A DNA stretch of 64,000 nt from Micrococcus sp023147585 (GCF_044872765.1 NZ_CP085253.1:2170001-2234000), one strand, 5' to 3'; shown: positions 28,466 through 37,744, counted from the stretch's first letter. The notes: generated from the letters alone by a model not told the origin. Translations and numbers: made by a program.

Positions 28466-30931
28466 GTGATCCCCGCTGAGCGTCCCGTGCCCGCGTCCAC
28501 CTATCGGCTCCAGGTCAGCCCGGACCTCCCGTTGCCCTCCGTGGCCGAGCTCGTGCCGTACCTGCACCGGCTCGGGGTGGACTGGCTCTACCTCTCCCCG
28601 CTGCTCGCCGCGGAGCCGGGCTCGGACCACGGCTACGACGTCGTGGACCCCAGCCGCGTGGACCCCGCCCGCGGAGGCGCCGAGGGCCTCGCCGAGGTGG
28701 CGCGCGCCGCGCACGAGGTGGGGATGAAGGTCCTCGTGGACATCGTCCCCAACCACGTGGGAGTGGCCACGCCCGAGGCGAACCCGGCGTGGTGGGACCT
28801 GCTGGCGCACGGCCGGGAAGCGCAGCACGCCGCGTGGTTCGACGTGGACTGGGGGGCCGGGGACGGCCGTGTGCTCATTCCCGTCCTGGAGGACGGTCCT
28901 GAGGGAGGCGATCGCGGGGACGACGCCGCGATCGAGCGCCTCGTGGTGGTCCCGGGCGAGGGGCCGGACGCCGGCCGGCTCCTGCACTGGGACACCGCCT
29001 ATCCGCTGGCCCCCGGCTCGCTCGAGCATGCCGAGGCCGCCACCGGCCTGGGCGCCGCTGAGGTGTTCGCCGGCGCCCGCCCCGAGGACGATCCGACCCC
29101 CGAGCGCGCCCGCCTGGCCCACGCCGTGCACGAGCTGCAGCACTACCGCCTCATCGGCTGGCGCCGCGGGGACGCCGAGCTGAACTACCGGCGCTTCTTC
29201 ACCGTGACCACCCTCGCGGGCGTCCGCGTCGAGGACCCGGAGGTCTTCGACGCCACCCACGCGGAGATCGCCCGATGGGTGCGCGAGGGGCTCGTCTCGG
29301 GGCTGCGCGTGGACCATCCGGACGGCTTGGCGGACCCGGCCGGCTACCTCCGCCTCCTGCGTCGACGCGTGCTGCCGCAGGGCTGGCTCGTCGTGGAGAA
29401 GATCCTGGAGCCCGGCGAGCTCCTGCCTGCGGCCTGGGACGCGGACGGGACCACCGGCTACGACGCCCTGGGCGAGGTCGAGCGCGTGTTCATGCCCCGT
29501 GCTGCTGGGGGGACGCCCGAGGAGGACGCGGCCCGCCGGGCGGAATGGCACGAGCTGATCGCCGAGGCCAAGGAGGACGTGGCCACCGGCTCGCTCGCGG
29601 CCGAGACCGGGCGCCTCGTGCGGGAGGCCCGCGCGGCCGGCGTCCTCGGCGCCCACGACGACGAAGCCCTCACCGCGGGCCTGGCGGAGGTGCTCGCCCA
29701 GCTGCCCGTGTACCGCACCTACCTCCCCGTGGGACAGGGCCACCTCGAGGCGGCCGTCGAGGCGGCCGCCGTGGAGCGACCGGAGCTCGCACCCGTGCTC
29801 GCGGACCTCTTCGCGGTGCTCTCGGACCCGGAGTCCCCGGTGGCCCGACGCTTCCAGCAGACCTCCGGCATGGTGATGGCCAAGGGCGTGGAGGACCGCT
29901 CCTTCTACCGGTATGCCCGGTGGGCCAACCTCAACGAGGTGGGCGGGGATCCCGCGCACGTCGCCCTCACCCTGAGCGGGTTCCACGCCGCGCAGCAGGC
30001 ACGGCAGGCGTCCTGGCCCTCCTCCATGACCACACTCACCACGCATGACACGAAGCGCAGCGAGGACGTGCGCGCCCGCATCGCCGTGCTGGCCGAGGAC
30101 CCCGAGCGCTGGGCGGCCGATCTGACGCAGCTGTGCGCCCTCCACCCGTTGGGGGAGCCGGACGCCGCGCGCCTGGTGTGGGAGTCCATCGTGGGCGTGT
30201 GGCCCACGGACGGCACCGCGCCGGACGCCGAGCGCGTGCTCGGCTTCCTCCAGAAGGCGGCGCGCGAGGCTGCCGTCCACACCACGTGGACGGACCAGGA
30301 TGCCGACTACGAGGCCCGCCTCGCGGAGCTGGCCCACGCCGTCACGGCGGCGGACGGCCCCGCGCGCGGCCTCGTGCAGGCGGTGGCGGACCGGATCTCC
30401 GAGGCCGGGCTCGCGGTGCAGCTGGGCCACAAGCTCGTGCAGCTCACGGCGCCGGGCGTCCCGGACGTCTACCAGGGCACCGAGCTCCCGTTCCCCTCGC
30501 TCGTGGACCCGGACAACCGCCGCCCGGTGGACTTCGCGGCCCGCGCCGCCCTCCTCGACCGCCTCGACACGGGGTGGCGCCCCACGCGCCAGGACCCCGA
30601 CGCGGCCAAGCTCGCCGTGGTCGCCGCGGCGCTGCGCACCCGCCGCGACCGACCGGAGCTGTTCACGGGATACCGCCCGCTGGACGTCTCCGGTCCGGCC
30701 GCCGAGCACGCCGTGGCCTTCAGCCGCGGCGGCGCCCTCGCCGTGGCCACCCGCTGGCCCGCCACGCTCACCGAGCGCGGCGGCTGGGGGGAGACCACCG
30801 TGACCGTCCCCGCCGGGGCGTGGGAGGACGCCGTGACGGGCCGCCGCGTCCAACCGGACGAGCGGGGCGCCGTGCGGCTCGCCGAGCTGCTGCACGACCT
30901 CCCGGTGGCGCTGCTCGTGCCCGCCGCCTGA
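28466..30931 (+). CDS. treY: Maltooligosyl trehalose synthase TreY
   Basis: The 821-residue GH13 enzyme converts the reducing-end alpha-1,4 bond of a maltodextrin to the alpha,alpha-1,1 bond, giving maltooligosyl trehalose. The N-terminus PASTYRLQVSPDLPLPSVAE and YLHRLGVDWLYLSPLLAAEP are diagnostic. VDIVPNHVGVATPEANPAWW, GLRVDHPDGLADPAGYLRLL (nucleophile Asp), LVVEKILEPGELLP (acid/base Glu) and TLTTHDTKRSEDVRAR follow. Near the C-terminus VPDVYQGTELPFPSLVDPDN is conserved. It is followed after 28 nt by treZ, its obligate partner, so the two form an operon. The start is GTG 28466. Confidence 0.95.
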   Translation: MIPAERPVPASTYRLQVSPDLPLPSVAELVPYLHRLGVDWLYLSPLLAAEPGSDHGYDVVDPSRVDPARGGAEGLAEVARAAHEVGMKVLVDIVPNHVGVATPEANPAWWDLLAHGREAQHAAWFDVDWGAGDGRVLIPVLEDGPEGGDRGDDAAIERLVVVPGEGPDAGRLLHWDTAYPLAPGSLEHAEAATGLGAAEVFAGARPEDDPTPERARLAHAVHELQHYRLIGWRRGDAELNYRRFFTVTTLAGVRVEDPEVFDATHAEIARWVREGLVSGLRVDHPDGLADPAGYLRLLRRRVLPQGWLVVEKILEPGELLPAAWDADGTTGYDALGEVERVFMPRAAGGTPEEDAARRAEWHELIAEAKEDVATGSLAAETGRLVREARAAGVLGAHDDEALTAGLAEVLAQLPVYRTYLPVGQGHLEAAVEAAAVERPELAPVLADLFAVLSDPESPVARRFQQTSGMVMAKGVEDRSFYRYARWANLNEVGGDPAHVALTLSGFHAAQQARQASWPSSMTTLTTHDTKRSEDVRARIAVLAEDPERWAADLTQLCALHPLGEPDAARLVWESIVGVWPTDGTAPDAERVLGFLQKAAREAAVHTTWTDQDADYEARLAELAHAVTAADGPARGLVQAVADRISEAGLAVQLGHKLVQLTAPGVPDVYQGTELPFPSLVDPDNRRPVDFAARAALLDRLDTGWRPTRQDPDAAKLAVVAAALRTRRDRPELFTGYRPLDVSGPAAEHAVAFSRGGALAVATRWPATLTERGGWGETTVTVPAGAWEDAVTGRRVQPDERGAVRLAELLHDLPVALLVPAA

Positions 30932-30959
30932 CCGAGCCGTCCACCCCAGGAGACCCGCC

Positions 30960-33011
30960 ATGCGCGACCACACCGCCCCCGACACCGCCCCCTCCCGCGC
31001 GCCGCAGGCCGCCGCGGACGTCGTCGCCGCCCCCGTGCCGGATGCGGGCCTCGGCCTGCGCCGCATCGGGGTCGATCCGGTGGACCCCACCGGTGCGGAG
31101 CCGGAGGCCGCGGCCCAGGCGCGGCGCACCCCCTACGCGGTCTGGGCTCCGCACGCGCAGACCGTCGAACTCGTGCTCGTGGACGCCGTGCCCGGGTCGC
31201 GGCACGACGCGCAGGACCGCTGGGCGGGCGCCCGCGCGGTGGCCATGGACCGCGCGGCCGGCGGGTGGTGGACGCCGTCGCAGGACCCGGCGACCGTGCT
31301 CGGCACCCCGGCCCCCGCCGACCCCGGCTACGGCTACCGCGTGGACGGCGGCGACCCCGTGCCGGATCCGCGCTCGCGCCGCCAGCCGGACACGGTGCAC
31401 GGGCCCTCCCGCCGCGACGTCGAGGGCGCGGACTTCGCGTGGACGGACGCGGACTGGCGCGGGCCGGCCGGCGTGCTCGCGGATCCGGCCGCCCCGCAGG
31501 GCGGGGGGCTGCGCGGCGCGGTGCTGTACGAGCTGCACGTGGGGACCTTCACGGCGGAGGGGACGCTCGAGGCCGCGATCGAGCGGCTTCCCCATCTCGT
31601 CGAGCTGGGCGTGACCCATCTCGAGCTGCTGCCCGTGAACTCCTTCAACGGCCCCCGCAACTGGGGCTACGACGGCGTCGCGTGGTTCGCGGTGGACGAG
31701 TCCTACGGCGGTCCTCAGGCGTACCGGCGCTTCGTGGACGCCGCGCACGCCGCGGGGCTCGGCGTGGTGCAGGACGTGGTCTACAACCACCTCGGCCCCG
31801 CCGGGAACTACCTCGGGGCCTTCGGCCCGTACCTCACCGCGGGGGACACCGGCTGGGGCGAGGGCGTCAACCTGGACGGTCCGGACTCGGACGAGGTGCG
31901 CCGCCACATCCTGGACAACGTGCGCATGTGGATCGAGGAGTTCCACGTGGACGGGCTGCGCCTGGACGCCGTGCATGCCCTGCGGGACACCCGCGCCGTG
32001 CACCTCCTCGAGGAGATGGCCGCGCTCGCGGACGAGGCCGCGGCCCGCGCGGGCCGCCCCGTGCCGCTCATGGCGGAGTCCGACCTCAACGACCCCCGGC
32101 TCGTGCTCCCGCGCTCCGCCGGCGGGCTGGGGCTGGCCGCCGCGTGGAACGACGACGTCCATCACGCCCTGCACGTCGCGACGACGGGCGAGACGGGCGG
32201 CTACTACGCGGACTTCGCGCCCCTGGAGGCGGTGGCCAAGGTGATGGAGCGGGCGTACTTCCACGACGGCACCCGCTCGACGTTCCGCGGACGGGACCAC
32301 GGGCGTCCCGTTCCGGCGGACGTGCCGAACGAGGCGTTCATCGTGAGCATCCAGAACCACGACCAGGTGGGCAACCGCGCCGCCGGGGACCGCACCGGGG
32401 CGACTCTGAGCGAGGGGTCGCTGGCCGCGGAGGCGGCCCTCCTGCTCACCGGCCCGAACGTGCCCCTGCTCTTCATGGGCGAGGAGTTCGCGGCGAGCAC
32501 ACCGTGGGCGTTCTTCACCTCGTTCCCGGACGAGGAGCTGGGCGAGGCGGTGCGCCAGGGCAGGCGTCGCGAGTTCGCCGCGCACGGCTGGGACCCGGCC
32601 GACGTGCCCGACCCCCAGGACCGGGTCACCCGCGACTCCGCGGTGCTCGACTGGGCCGAGCCGGGGCAGGGCCGCGGGGCCCGCGTGCAGGAGACGTACC
32701 GCCGCCTCATCGGGCTGCGCCGCACCCTGCCGGCACTCACGGAGCCGCGGCGCTCGCTCACCCGCGCGTGGGTGGACCCCGAGCGACGGCACGTGCGCCT
32801 CGAGCGCGGACGGGCCGAGCAGGCGGCGTGCGGCGACGTCGTGCTCCTCGCCGCCCTCGGCGACCTCCCGCTCACCGTCCCGGAAGACCTGCGGGGCGCG
32901 CACGTGCTCGCCGGCCACACCGACGCCGGCCCGCTCGCCGCGGACGCGGAGGCGCCCGCCGCCGCGCCGGTGGAGGTGGCCGCGCCGGGCTTCCTGCTGC
33001 TGCGGCGCTGA
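30960..33011 (+). CDS. treZ: Maltooligosyl trehalose trehalohydrolase TreZ
   Basis: The 683-residue GH13 hydrolase releases free trehalose from the product of TreY. An N-terminal CBM48-like domain (residues 1-180: TPYAVWAPHAQTVELVLVDA) is followed by the barrel with LELLPVNSFNGPRNWGYDGV. Catalytic regions are GLRLDAVHALRDTRAVHLLE (nucleophile Asp), PLMAESDLNDPRL (Glu) and VSIQNHDQVGNRAAGDRTGA (His-Asp). VPLLFMGEEFAASTPWAFFT is typical. The N-terminal 40 residues are an unusual Ala/Pro-rich extension, and the family is usually 580-600 residues, so this protein is somewhat long. ATG 30960 is preceded by AGGAGA at 30947-30952. The stop codon lies inside a palindrome shared with the convergent gene. 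Confidence 0.94.
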   Translation: MRDHTAPDTAPSRAPQAAADVVAAPVPDAGLGLRRIGVDPVDPTGAEPEAAAQARRTPYAVWAPHAQTVELVLVDAVPGSRHDAQDRWAGARAVAMDRAAGGWWTPSQDPATVLGTPAPADPGYGYRVDGGDPVPDPRSRRQPDTVHGPSRRDVEGADFAWTDADWRGPAGVLADPAAPQGGGLRGAVLYELHVGTFTAEGTLEAAIERLPHLVELGVTHLELLPVNSFNGPRNWGYDGVAWFAVDESYGGPQAYRRFVDAAHAAGLGVVQDVVYNHLGPAGNYLGAFGPYLTAGDTGWGEGVNLDGPDSDEVRRHILDNVRMWIEEFHVDGLRLDAVHALRDTRAVHLLEEMAALADEAAARAGRPVPLMAESDLNDPRLVLPRSAGGLGLAAAWNDDVHHALHVATTGETGGYYADFAPLEAVAKVMERAYFHDGTRSTFRGRDHGRPVPADVPNEAFIVSIQNHDQVGNRAAGDRTGATLSEGSLAAEAALLLTGPNVPLLFMGEEFAASTPWAFFTSFPDEELGEAVRQGRRREFAAHGWDPADVPDPQDRVTRDSAVLDWAEPGQGRGARVQETYRRLIGLRRTLPALTEPRRSLTRAWVDPERRHVRLERGRAEQAACGDVVLLAALGDLPLTVPEDLRGAHVLAGHTDAGPLAADAEAPAAAPVEVAAPGFLLLRR

Positions 33012-33022
33012 GCCGGCTCAGC
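33007..33022. terminator. 16-bp palindrome containing both stop codons of convergent genes
   Basis: GCTGAGCCGGCTCAGC is perfectly self-complementary. The treZ stop TGA is at 33009-33011 and the stop of the minus-strand gene is the TCA at 33018-33020, so one short element ends both reading frames and may act as a minimal hairpin. Confidence 0.5.
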
Positions 33023-34331
33023 CCGCGCCGGGCTCCGGGTCGGGCACGGCCCGCAGCATCGTGGTGGTGGGGTGCAGGGCGAGCGCGTCCTCGTCCCTGC
33101 GGGCGCGCAGGATCGTGTCCACGTAGGAGTCCACGGCCTCCTGGAGGGGCACGGCCGCGCCGCGCGCCTCGGAGAGGTACCAGCGGTGCTCGAGAAGCTG
33201 GTGCATGATCTCGGCAGGCTCGAGCTTGGCGCGCAGCTCGAGTGGGACGGAGTGCACCACGGGATCGAAGACCTCCACGACCCAGCGGTGGGCGGCCCCC
33301 TCCATGTCCAGGTACGGGTCCCAGGCCCGCCGGGCCGCGTCGATGTCCACGAGCAGGCGTCGGGCCTGGTTCTCCTGCACGTGCAGGCCCGTGAGCCGCT
33401 CGAGGCGGCGCCGGTGGAACCCTGCGAGGACCTCCGTGGGCCGGGCCGTCATCATGCCGGGGGCCTCCGCCGCCCGCAGGGAGTACTCCTCCACCTCGAA
33501 GCCGAGCTCGCCGAGGCGGCGGAATCGGCGGTCCATGCGCCACGGCTCGGCACGGGGGAAGGCGACCGGAGCGGTCAGCTCCTCCCACAGCCGGCGGTAC
33601 GAGTCCACCATGAGGTCGGGGGTGGCCGCGGGGTCCACGTCCGGGTCGGCGAGCCCGCTGGCCAGCAGGTCCAGCAGCTCACCGCCCACGTTCACGCGGG
33701 CCACTTCGAGATCGTGCGCGCGCTGGCCCGTGGAGAGCCGTTCCCGCAGCTCGCCGGTCTCCGCGTCCACCAGGTGCGCCGCGAATCCGCCCGCGTCCCG
33801 GCGGAACAGCACGTTGGAGAGCGAGACGTCGCCCCAGAAGAACCCCTCCAGGTGCAGCTCCACCAGCAGGGTCGCCAGCGCCTCCATGAGCCGCACGAGG
33901 GTCGGCCGCTGCAGCCGCTCGGAGAACACGGCGCGGTAGGGCAGGGAGAAGCGCAGGTGCCGGGTGACCAGTGCCGCGGGCAGGGGCGTGCCGTGGTCGC
34001 GGGTGCGTCCGGTGACGACCGCGACGGGCTCCACCGAGGGCGGCGGGCGGTCCGCGAGGCGGCGCAGCAGCCGATATTCGCGGAAGGCGAGCTCCTCCGT
34101 GGTCTCCTTGACGGCCACGATGCTCCCGCCCACGTGGGCGAAGCGCACCACGTGCCGCGAGATGCCGCGTGGCAGGGCGGCGAGGACGTCCTCCGGCCAC
34201 TCCTCGAGCGGCGTGGACCACGGCAGCGCGAGCAGGGCCGTCGCGGGGTCCTCGGTCGCGTCGCCGGACGGGGCGCCGGTGACGGTCAGGCGGTCGGCGG
34301 GGGAGGGGGCGTTCGTCTCCGGGGGGGCCAT
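33018..34331 (-). CDS. DUF4032 protein with a protein-kinase-like (LPS kinase-like) fold
   Basis: The 437-residue cytoplasmic protein's N-terminal part looks like a small-molecule or protein kinase: GGSIVAVKETTEELAFREYR (Lys and Glu of the ATP site) and LEGFFWGDVSLSNVLFRRDA (catalytic-loop-like, Asp and Asn present), then HLVDAETGELRE in place of DFG. The C-terminal half (MMTARPTEVLAGFHRRRLER...LLVDIDAARRAWDPYLDMEG) is the DUF4032 domain proper. Its function has not been established to my knowledge. ATG 34331 is preceded by GGGAGG; open frame upstream is ignored because it overlaps the divergent neighbour. It converges on treZ with only 6 nt between stops. Confidence 0.82.
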   Translation of the reverse strand: MAPPETNAPSPADRLTVTGAPSGDATEDPATALLALPWSTPLEEWPEDVLAALPRGISRHVVRFAHVGGSIVAVKETTEELAFREYRLLRRLADRPPPSVEPVAVVTGRTRDHGTPLPAALVTRHLRFSLPYRAVFSERLQRPTLVRLMEALATLLVELHLEGFFWGDVSLSNVLFRRDAGGFAAHLVDAETGELRERLSTGQRAHDLEVARVNVGGELLDLLASGLADPDVDPAATPDLMVDSYRRLWEELTAPVAFPRAEPWRMDRRFRRLGELGFEVEEYSLRAAEAPGMMTARPTEVLAGFHRRRLERLTGLHVQENQARRLLVDIDAARRAWDPYLDMEGAAHRWVVEVFDPVVHSVPLELRAKLEPAEIMHQLLEHRWYLSEARGAAVPLQEAVDSYVDTILRARRDEDALALHPTTTMLRAVPDPEPGAG

Positions 34332-34455
34332 GCCGCCGATCCTCCCAGACTGGGCGGATATGCTCACCTCGCGCATCGCGAGCCCGGCCCCGGCAGGTGC
34401 CCGCGCCCGCCGCCCGGAGCGCACCGGGACGCACACTTCGACCCCAGGAGGACCC

Positions 34456-35322
34456 TTGGCCAGCAGCAGAGCCTCGACGCCGTCGACCGACGCCCGAGCG
34501 CGCGCCCGCCGCATGCAGGAGGAGCAGCAGCGCAGGGACCGCCGCCGCCGCTCCCTCTGGATCTGGGGCGCCGTACTCGCCGCCGCGCTCGCGGCCGCCC
34601 TCGTGGTGGCGCTCGTGGCGAACCAGGGCCGCGACGCCGCCGCCGAGGCCGGGCCCCTGCCCGCCGTCGCGAACACCGAGGGCGGCGTGGCCCTCACCTC
34701 CACCACCGCGCTCGCCGACGGCGGGGAGGACGTCGGCGAGGTCAAGGCCGCCGACGTGCAGGTCCCCGAGGGCGCCGGCGGCCAGCCGGAGAGCGTCCCG
34801 GGCGCCGAGGCGCCCGCGGACGGGGAGCCCCACCACGTGGTGGTGTACGCCGACTTCAACTGCGTGCACTGCGCCGAGTTCGAGAAGAGCAACGCCGAGC
34901 AGCTGAACACGTGGCTCGACGAGGGCAAGGCGACCGTCGAGTACCGGATCGTCGACTTCCTCAGCACCCCGGGCAACCAGAACTACTCGGCGCGCGCCGC
35001 GAACGCCGCGTACTGCGTGGCCGAGCAGAAGCCCGAGGCCTACAACGCCTTCGTCGAGGGTCTGTTCGCGGCCTACCAGCAGCACGGGGGCAAGGGCATC
35101 TCCGACGACGAGCTCGTGGACCGCGCCGAGGAGCTCGGCGCGGACATCTCCTCCTGCGTGAAGGACGACGCCTACCGGCCCGCCGTGGCGTACGCGACCG
35201 CCAAGGCCAAGGCCGCCGGCGTCGGCGGCACGCCGACCGTCCTCATGGACGGCAAGAACTGGGCCATCGACGGCGCCGAGGACTCCTTCGGCGACTGGGC
35301 GTCCGCCAAGATCGAGGGCTGA
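34456..35322 (+). CDS. Membrane-anchored DsbA/thioredoxin-fold disulfide oxidoreductase
   Basis: The 288-residue protein is tethered by one N-terminal helix (SLWIWGAVLAAALAAALVVA, about 34-56) after a very basic cytoplasmic tail (RRMQEEQQRRDRRRRS). The external domain has the thioredoxin-fold active site YADFNCVHCAEFEK (CVHC), a long helical insert and a cis-Pro motif VGGTPTVLMDGKNW. This fits the DsbA-like family (thioredoxin_4) that forms or reshuffles disulfides in exported proteins. TTG 34456 is the likely start, with AGGAGG at 34446-34451; ATG 34361 upstream lacks a ribosome site. Its product could serve the cysteine-containing secreted subtilase encoded next. Confidence 0.85.
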   Translation: MASSRASTPSTDARARARRMQEEQQRRDRRRRSLWIWGAVLAAALAAALVVALVANQGRDAAAEAGPLPAVANTEGGVALTSTTALADGGEDVGEVKAADVQVPEGAGGQPESVPGAEAPADGEPHHVVVYADFNCVHCAEFEKSNAEQLNTWLDEGKATVEYRIVDFLSTPGNQNYSARAANAAYCVAEQKPEAYNAFVEGLFAAYQQHGGKGISDDELVDRAEELGADISSCVKDDAYRPAVAYATAKAKAAGVGGTPTVLMDGKNWAIDGAEDSFGDWASAKIEG

Positions 35323-35378
35323 TCCCGGTATCCTTCAGGGGGTCGGTGCCGCGCCCGCGCGGACCCGGCCCCCTGCCC

Positions 35379-35452
35379 GCCCCCTTAGCTCAGCTGGCCA
35401 GAGCATCTGCCTTGTAAACAGAGGGTCACCGGTTCGAATCCGGTAGGGGGCT
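35379..35452 (+). tRNA. tRNA-Thr (anticodon TGT)
   Basis: The acceptor GCCCCCT/AGGGGGC and the T-arm CCGG TTCGAAT CCGG pair. The anticodon loop CTTGTAA gives TGT. The anticodon stem TCTGC/ACAGA has a C-A mismatch at the base pair next to the loop. CCA is not encoded. Confidence 0.95.
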
Positions 35453-35581
35453 CGCGACGACCTCTGCATCCGTGCTGGTCAACTCCGCGCGTCGTGCCCT
35501 AATGTGAGCCTCGTCACCCCCGGTGCCCGATCCCTCGGACTCCACCGCAGGCGGTGGCCCGTCCCCTCTTGGAGCAGCACG

Positions 35582-37519
35582 ATGACGCCCTCTCCCCCCT
35601 CCCGCACGCGTCGTCTCGGCGCCCTGCTCGCCGCCGCCGTCGTGGCCGGCAGCGCCCTCGGCGCCTCGCCGGCCGTCGCCGTCGATGCCGCCCCCGACGC
35701 CTCACGCCCCGCGGCCTCCGCCCCGGCGCGCACGGCCGCGTCCACCGCCGCGGACCCGAACGCGGACGGCTACGACTCCTTCATCGTCACCTACAAGGAG
35801 ACCGCGTCCGTCTCCGGCCCGAAGGGCAGGGCCCTCGCGTGGGGCAAGGCGGCGAAGGAGGCGGGCGTGTCCGTGAAGGAGCTGCGCGAGACCGCGCTCG
35901 GCTCCCACGTGATCGCCACGGACGAGAAGCTCAGCCCCTCCGCGTCCGCCGCGTTCATGGCGGACCTGAAGGCCTCGAGCCTGGTGGAGGCCGTGGAGCC
36001 GAACGCCATCATGACCGCGAGCGGCCTCACCCCCGCCGATCCGTCCTACGGGCAGCAGTGGGGCTTCACCGGGGTGAACGGCATGCGCGTGCCGGGGGCG
36101 TGGGACAGCACCACGGGCACCGGCTCGATCGTCGCCGTGATCGACACCGGCATCACCTCCCATGCGGATCTCAACGCCAACGTGGTGGCCGGCTACGACT
36201 TCATCTCCAACACCACCTCCTCGCGTGACGGCAACGGCCGTGACGCCAACCCCGCCGACGAGGGCGACTGGTACCTCGCCGGCGAGTGCGGCGATCCCAA
36301 CCCGTCGAACTCCTCCTGGCACGGCACGCACGTGGCCGGCACCGTGGCGGCCGCGGCGAACACGGTGGGCGTCGTGGGCGTGGCCCCGAACGCGAAGATC
36401 CAGCCGGTGCGCGTGCTGGGCAAGTGCGGCGGCTCGCTCGCCGACATCGCCGATGCGATCGTGTGGTCCGCGGGCGGCTCCGTGCCCGGCGCCCCCCTGA
36501 ACGCCACCCCGGCCGACGTGATCAACATGTCCCTCGGCGGCTCCGGCACCTGCGGGACCACCTACCAGAACGCCATCAACGCGGCCGTGGGTCGCGGGGT
36601 GCCCGTCGTCGTGGCCGCCGGCAACGAGAACCAGCCTGCCGCCAACGCCCGCCCCGCCAACTGCCAGAACACCATCACCGTGGCCGCGTCCGACTCCTCC
36701 GGCCGCCGCTCCTCCTTCTCCAACTACGGCAGCGCCGTGGACGTGACGGCGCCGGGCAGCTCCATCATCTCCACGGTCAACACGGGCACCACCCGGCCGT
36801 CCGGCGCGGGCTACGCCTCCTACAACGGCACCTCGATGGCCACCCCGCACGTGGCGGGCCTGACCGCGCTCATGCTCACGAAGCAGCCCGGCCTGACCCC
36901 GGCACAGGTCGAGTCCACCCTGAAGTCGACCGCCCGCGCCATGCCCGTGACCTGCTCCGAGGGCTGCGGCGCCGGCCTGGCCGACGCCACCGCGGCCGTC
37001 GCCGCCGTCGGCGGGACGGCGCCGACCGACCCGACTGCTCCCGTGGAGCCGGCCCCCGCACCCTCCGGCAACCTGCTGGTGAACCCGGGCTTCGAGTCGG
37101 GGGCCACCGGCTGGAGCGGCACCGGCCGGTCGCGGTACGAGTCCGTCTCCCCGCACTCGGGGATCTACCACGGCGTGCTCAACAACCTCGGCTACGCGAA
37201 CACCGCGACCCTCTCGCAGACCGTGGCCGTGCCCGCCGGCACGACCACGACGCTGTCCTACTGGGTGCGCGTCGACTCGGCCGAGACCAGCTCGTCCACC
37301 GCGTACGACAAGCTGTCCGTGCAGGTCCGCGACGGCGCATACGGCACGTACACCCTCAAGACCCACTCCAACGTGGAGAAGGGTCGCGGCTGGGTGCAGC
37401 ACACCGTGGACGTCTCCCGCTTCGCGGGCAGGACGGTGACCCTGCAGTTCCGGGGCGTGGAGGACTCGTCCGCCTGGACGGCCTTCAGCCTCGACGACCT
37501 CGCGCTCTCCGCGAAGTGA
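35582..37519 (+). CDS. Secreted subtilisin-like serine protease (S8 family) with C-terminal beta domain
   Basis: The 645-residue exported protease has a signal peptide (about 1-33, LGALLAAAVVAGSALGASPAVA), then an inhibitor I9-type propeptide (SFIVTYKETASVSGPKGRAL to about 145). The catalytic domain carries the triad: SIVAVIDTGITSH (Asp), NSSWHGTHVAGTVAAAANTV (His) and SYNGTSMATPHVAGLTALML (Ser), with VVAAGNENQPA (oxyanion Asn). After an AlaPro-rich linker, residues about 500-645 form a jelly-roll domain starting NLLVNPGFESGATGWSGTGR. Six or more cysteines in the catalytic part suggest disulfides. ATG 35582 has GGAG at 35571-35574; a TAATGT box at 35500-35505 is a -10 candidate. It lies between two tRNA genes. 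Confidence 0.93.
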   Translation: MTPSPPSRTRRLGALLAAAVVAGSALGASPAVAVDAAPDASRPAASAPARTAASTAADPNADGYDSFIVTYKETASVSGPKGRALAWGKAAKEAGVSVKELRETALGSHVIATDEKLSPSASAAFMADLKASSLVEAVEPNAIMTASGLTPADPSYGQQWGFTGVNGMRVPGAWDSTTGTGSIVAVIDTGITSHADLNANVVAGYDFISNTTSSRDGNGRDANPADEGDWYLAGECGDPNPSNSSWHGTHVAGTVAAAANTVGVVGVAPNAKIQPVRVLGKCGGSLADIADAIVWSAGGSVPGAPLNATPADVINMSLGGSGTCGTTYQNAINAAVGRGVPVVVAAGNENQPAANARPANCQNTITVAASDSSGRRSSFSNYGSAVDVTAPGSSIISTVNTGTTRPSGAGYASYNGTSMATPHVAGLTALMLTKQPGLTPAQVESTLKSTARAMPVTCSEGCGAGLADATAAVAAVGGTAPTDPTAPVEPAPAPSGNLLVNPGFESGATGWSGTGRSRYESVSPHSGIYHGVLNNLGYANTATLSQTVAVPAGTTTTLSYWVRVDSAETSSSTAYDKLSVQVRDGAYGTYTLKTHSNVEKGRGWVQHTVDVSRFAGRTVTLQFRGVEDSSAWTAFSLDDLALSAK

Positions 37520-37525
37520 GGCGAG

Positions 37526-37555
37526 CGGCAGGAGGGCCGGCCGGCCCTCCCGCCG
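37526..37555 (+). terminator. Terminator after the subtilase gene
   Basis: A 15+15-nt palindrome with one mismatch (37526-37540 against 37541-37555, core GGAGGGCCGGCCGGCCCTCC) begins 7 nt after the stop. Confidence 0.7.
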
Positions 37556-37637
37556 TCGCGCGGACTTGCCCCCGCCGGGGGGATCCGGTAGAGTTCTGCG
37601 AGTTGTCCGGTCCGCCACGGCGGAACGGGACGCGCGC

Positions 37638-37711
37638 GGATCTTTAGCTCAGTTGGTTAGAGCGTTCGCTTCACACGCGAGAGGTCGCTGGTTCGAGTCC
37701 AGTAAGATCCA
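37638..37711 (+). tRNA. tRNA-Val (anticodon CAC)
   Basis: The acceptor GGATCTT/AAGATCC pairs fully. The anticodon stem TTCGC/GCGAG encloses TTCACAC with anticodon CAC. The T-arm is GCTGG TTCGAGT CCAGT. CCA is not encoded in full. Confidence 0.96.
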
Positions 37712-37719
37712 CCGCAGCG

Positions 37720-37744
37720 GGGCCCTCCTTCGGGAGGGCCCTTC
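37720..37744 (+). terminator. Terminator of tRNA-Val with UUCG tetraloop
   Basis: GGGCCCTCC (37720-37728), TTCG loop, GGAGGGCCC (37733-37741), then TTCT. It lies 9 nt past the tRNA. Confidence 0.88.

Noticed and set aside
26675..31129. A 1484-codon minus-strand frame opposite the aldo/keto reductase and treY
   Set aside because: It is low-complexity sequence produced by high GC at third positions; both plus-strand genes are unmistakable.
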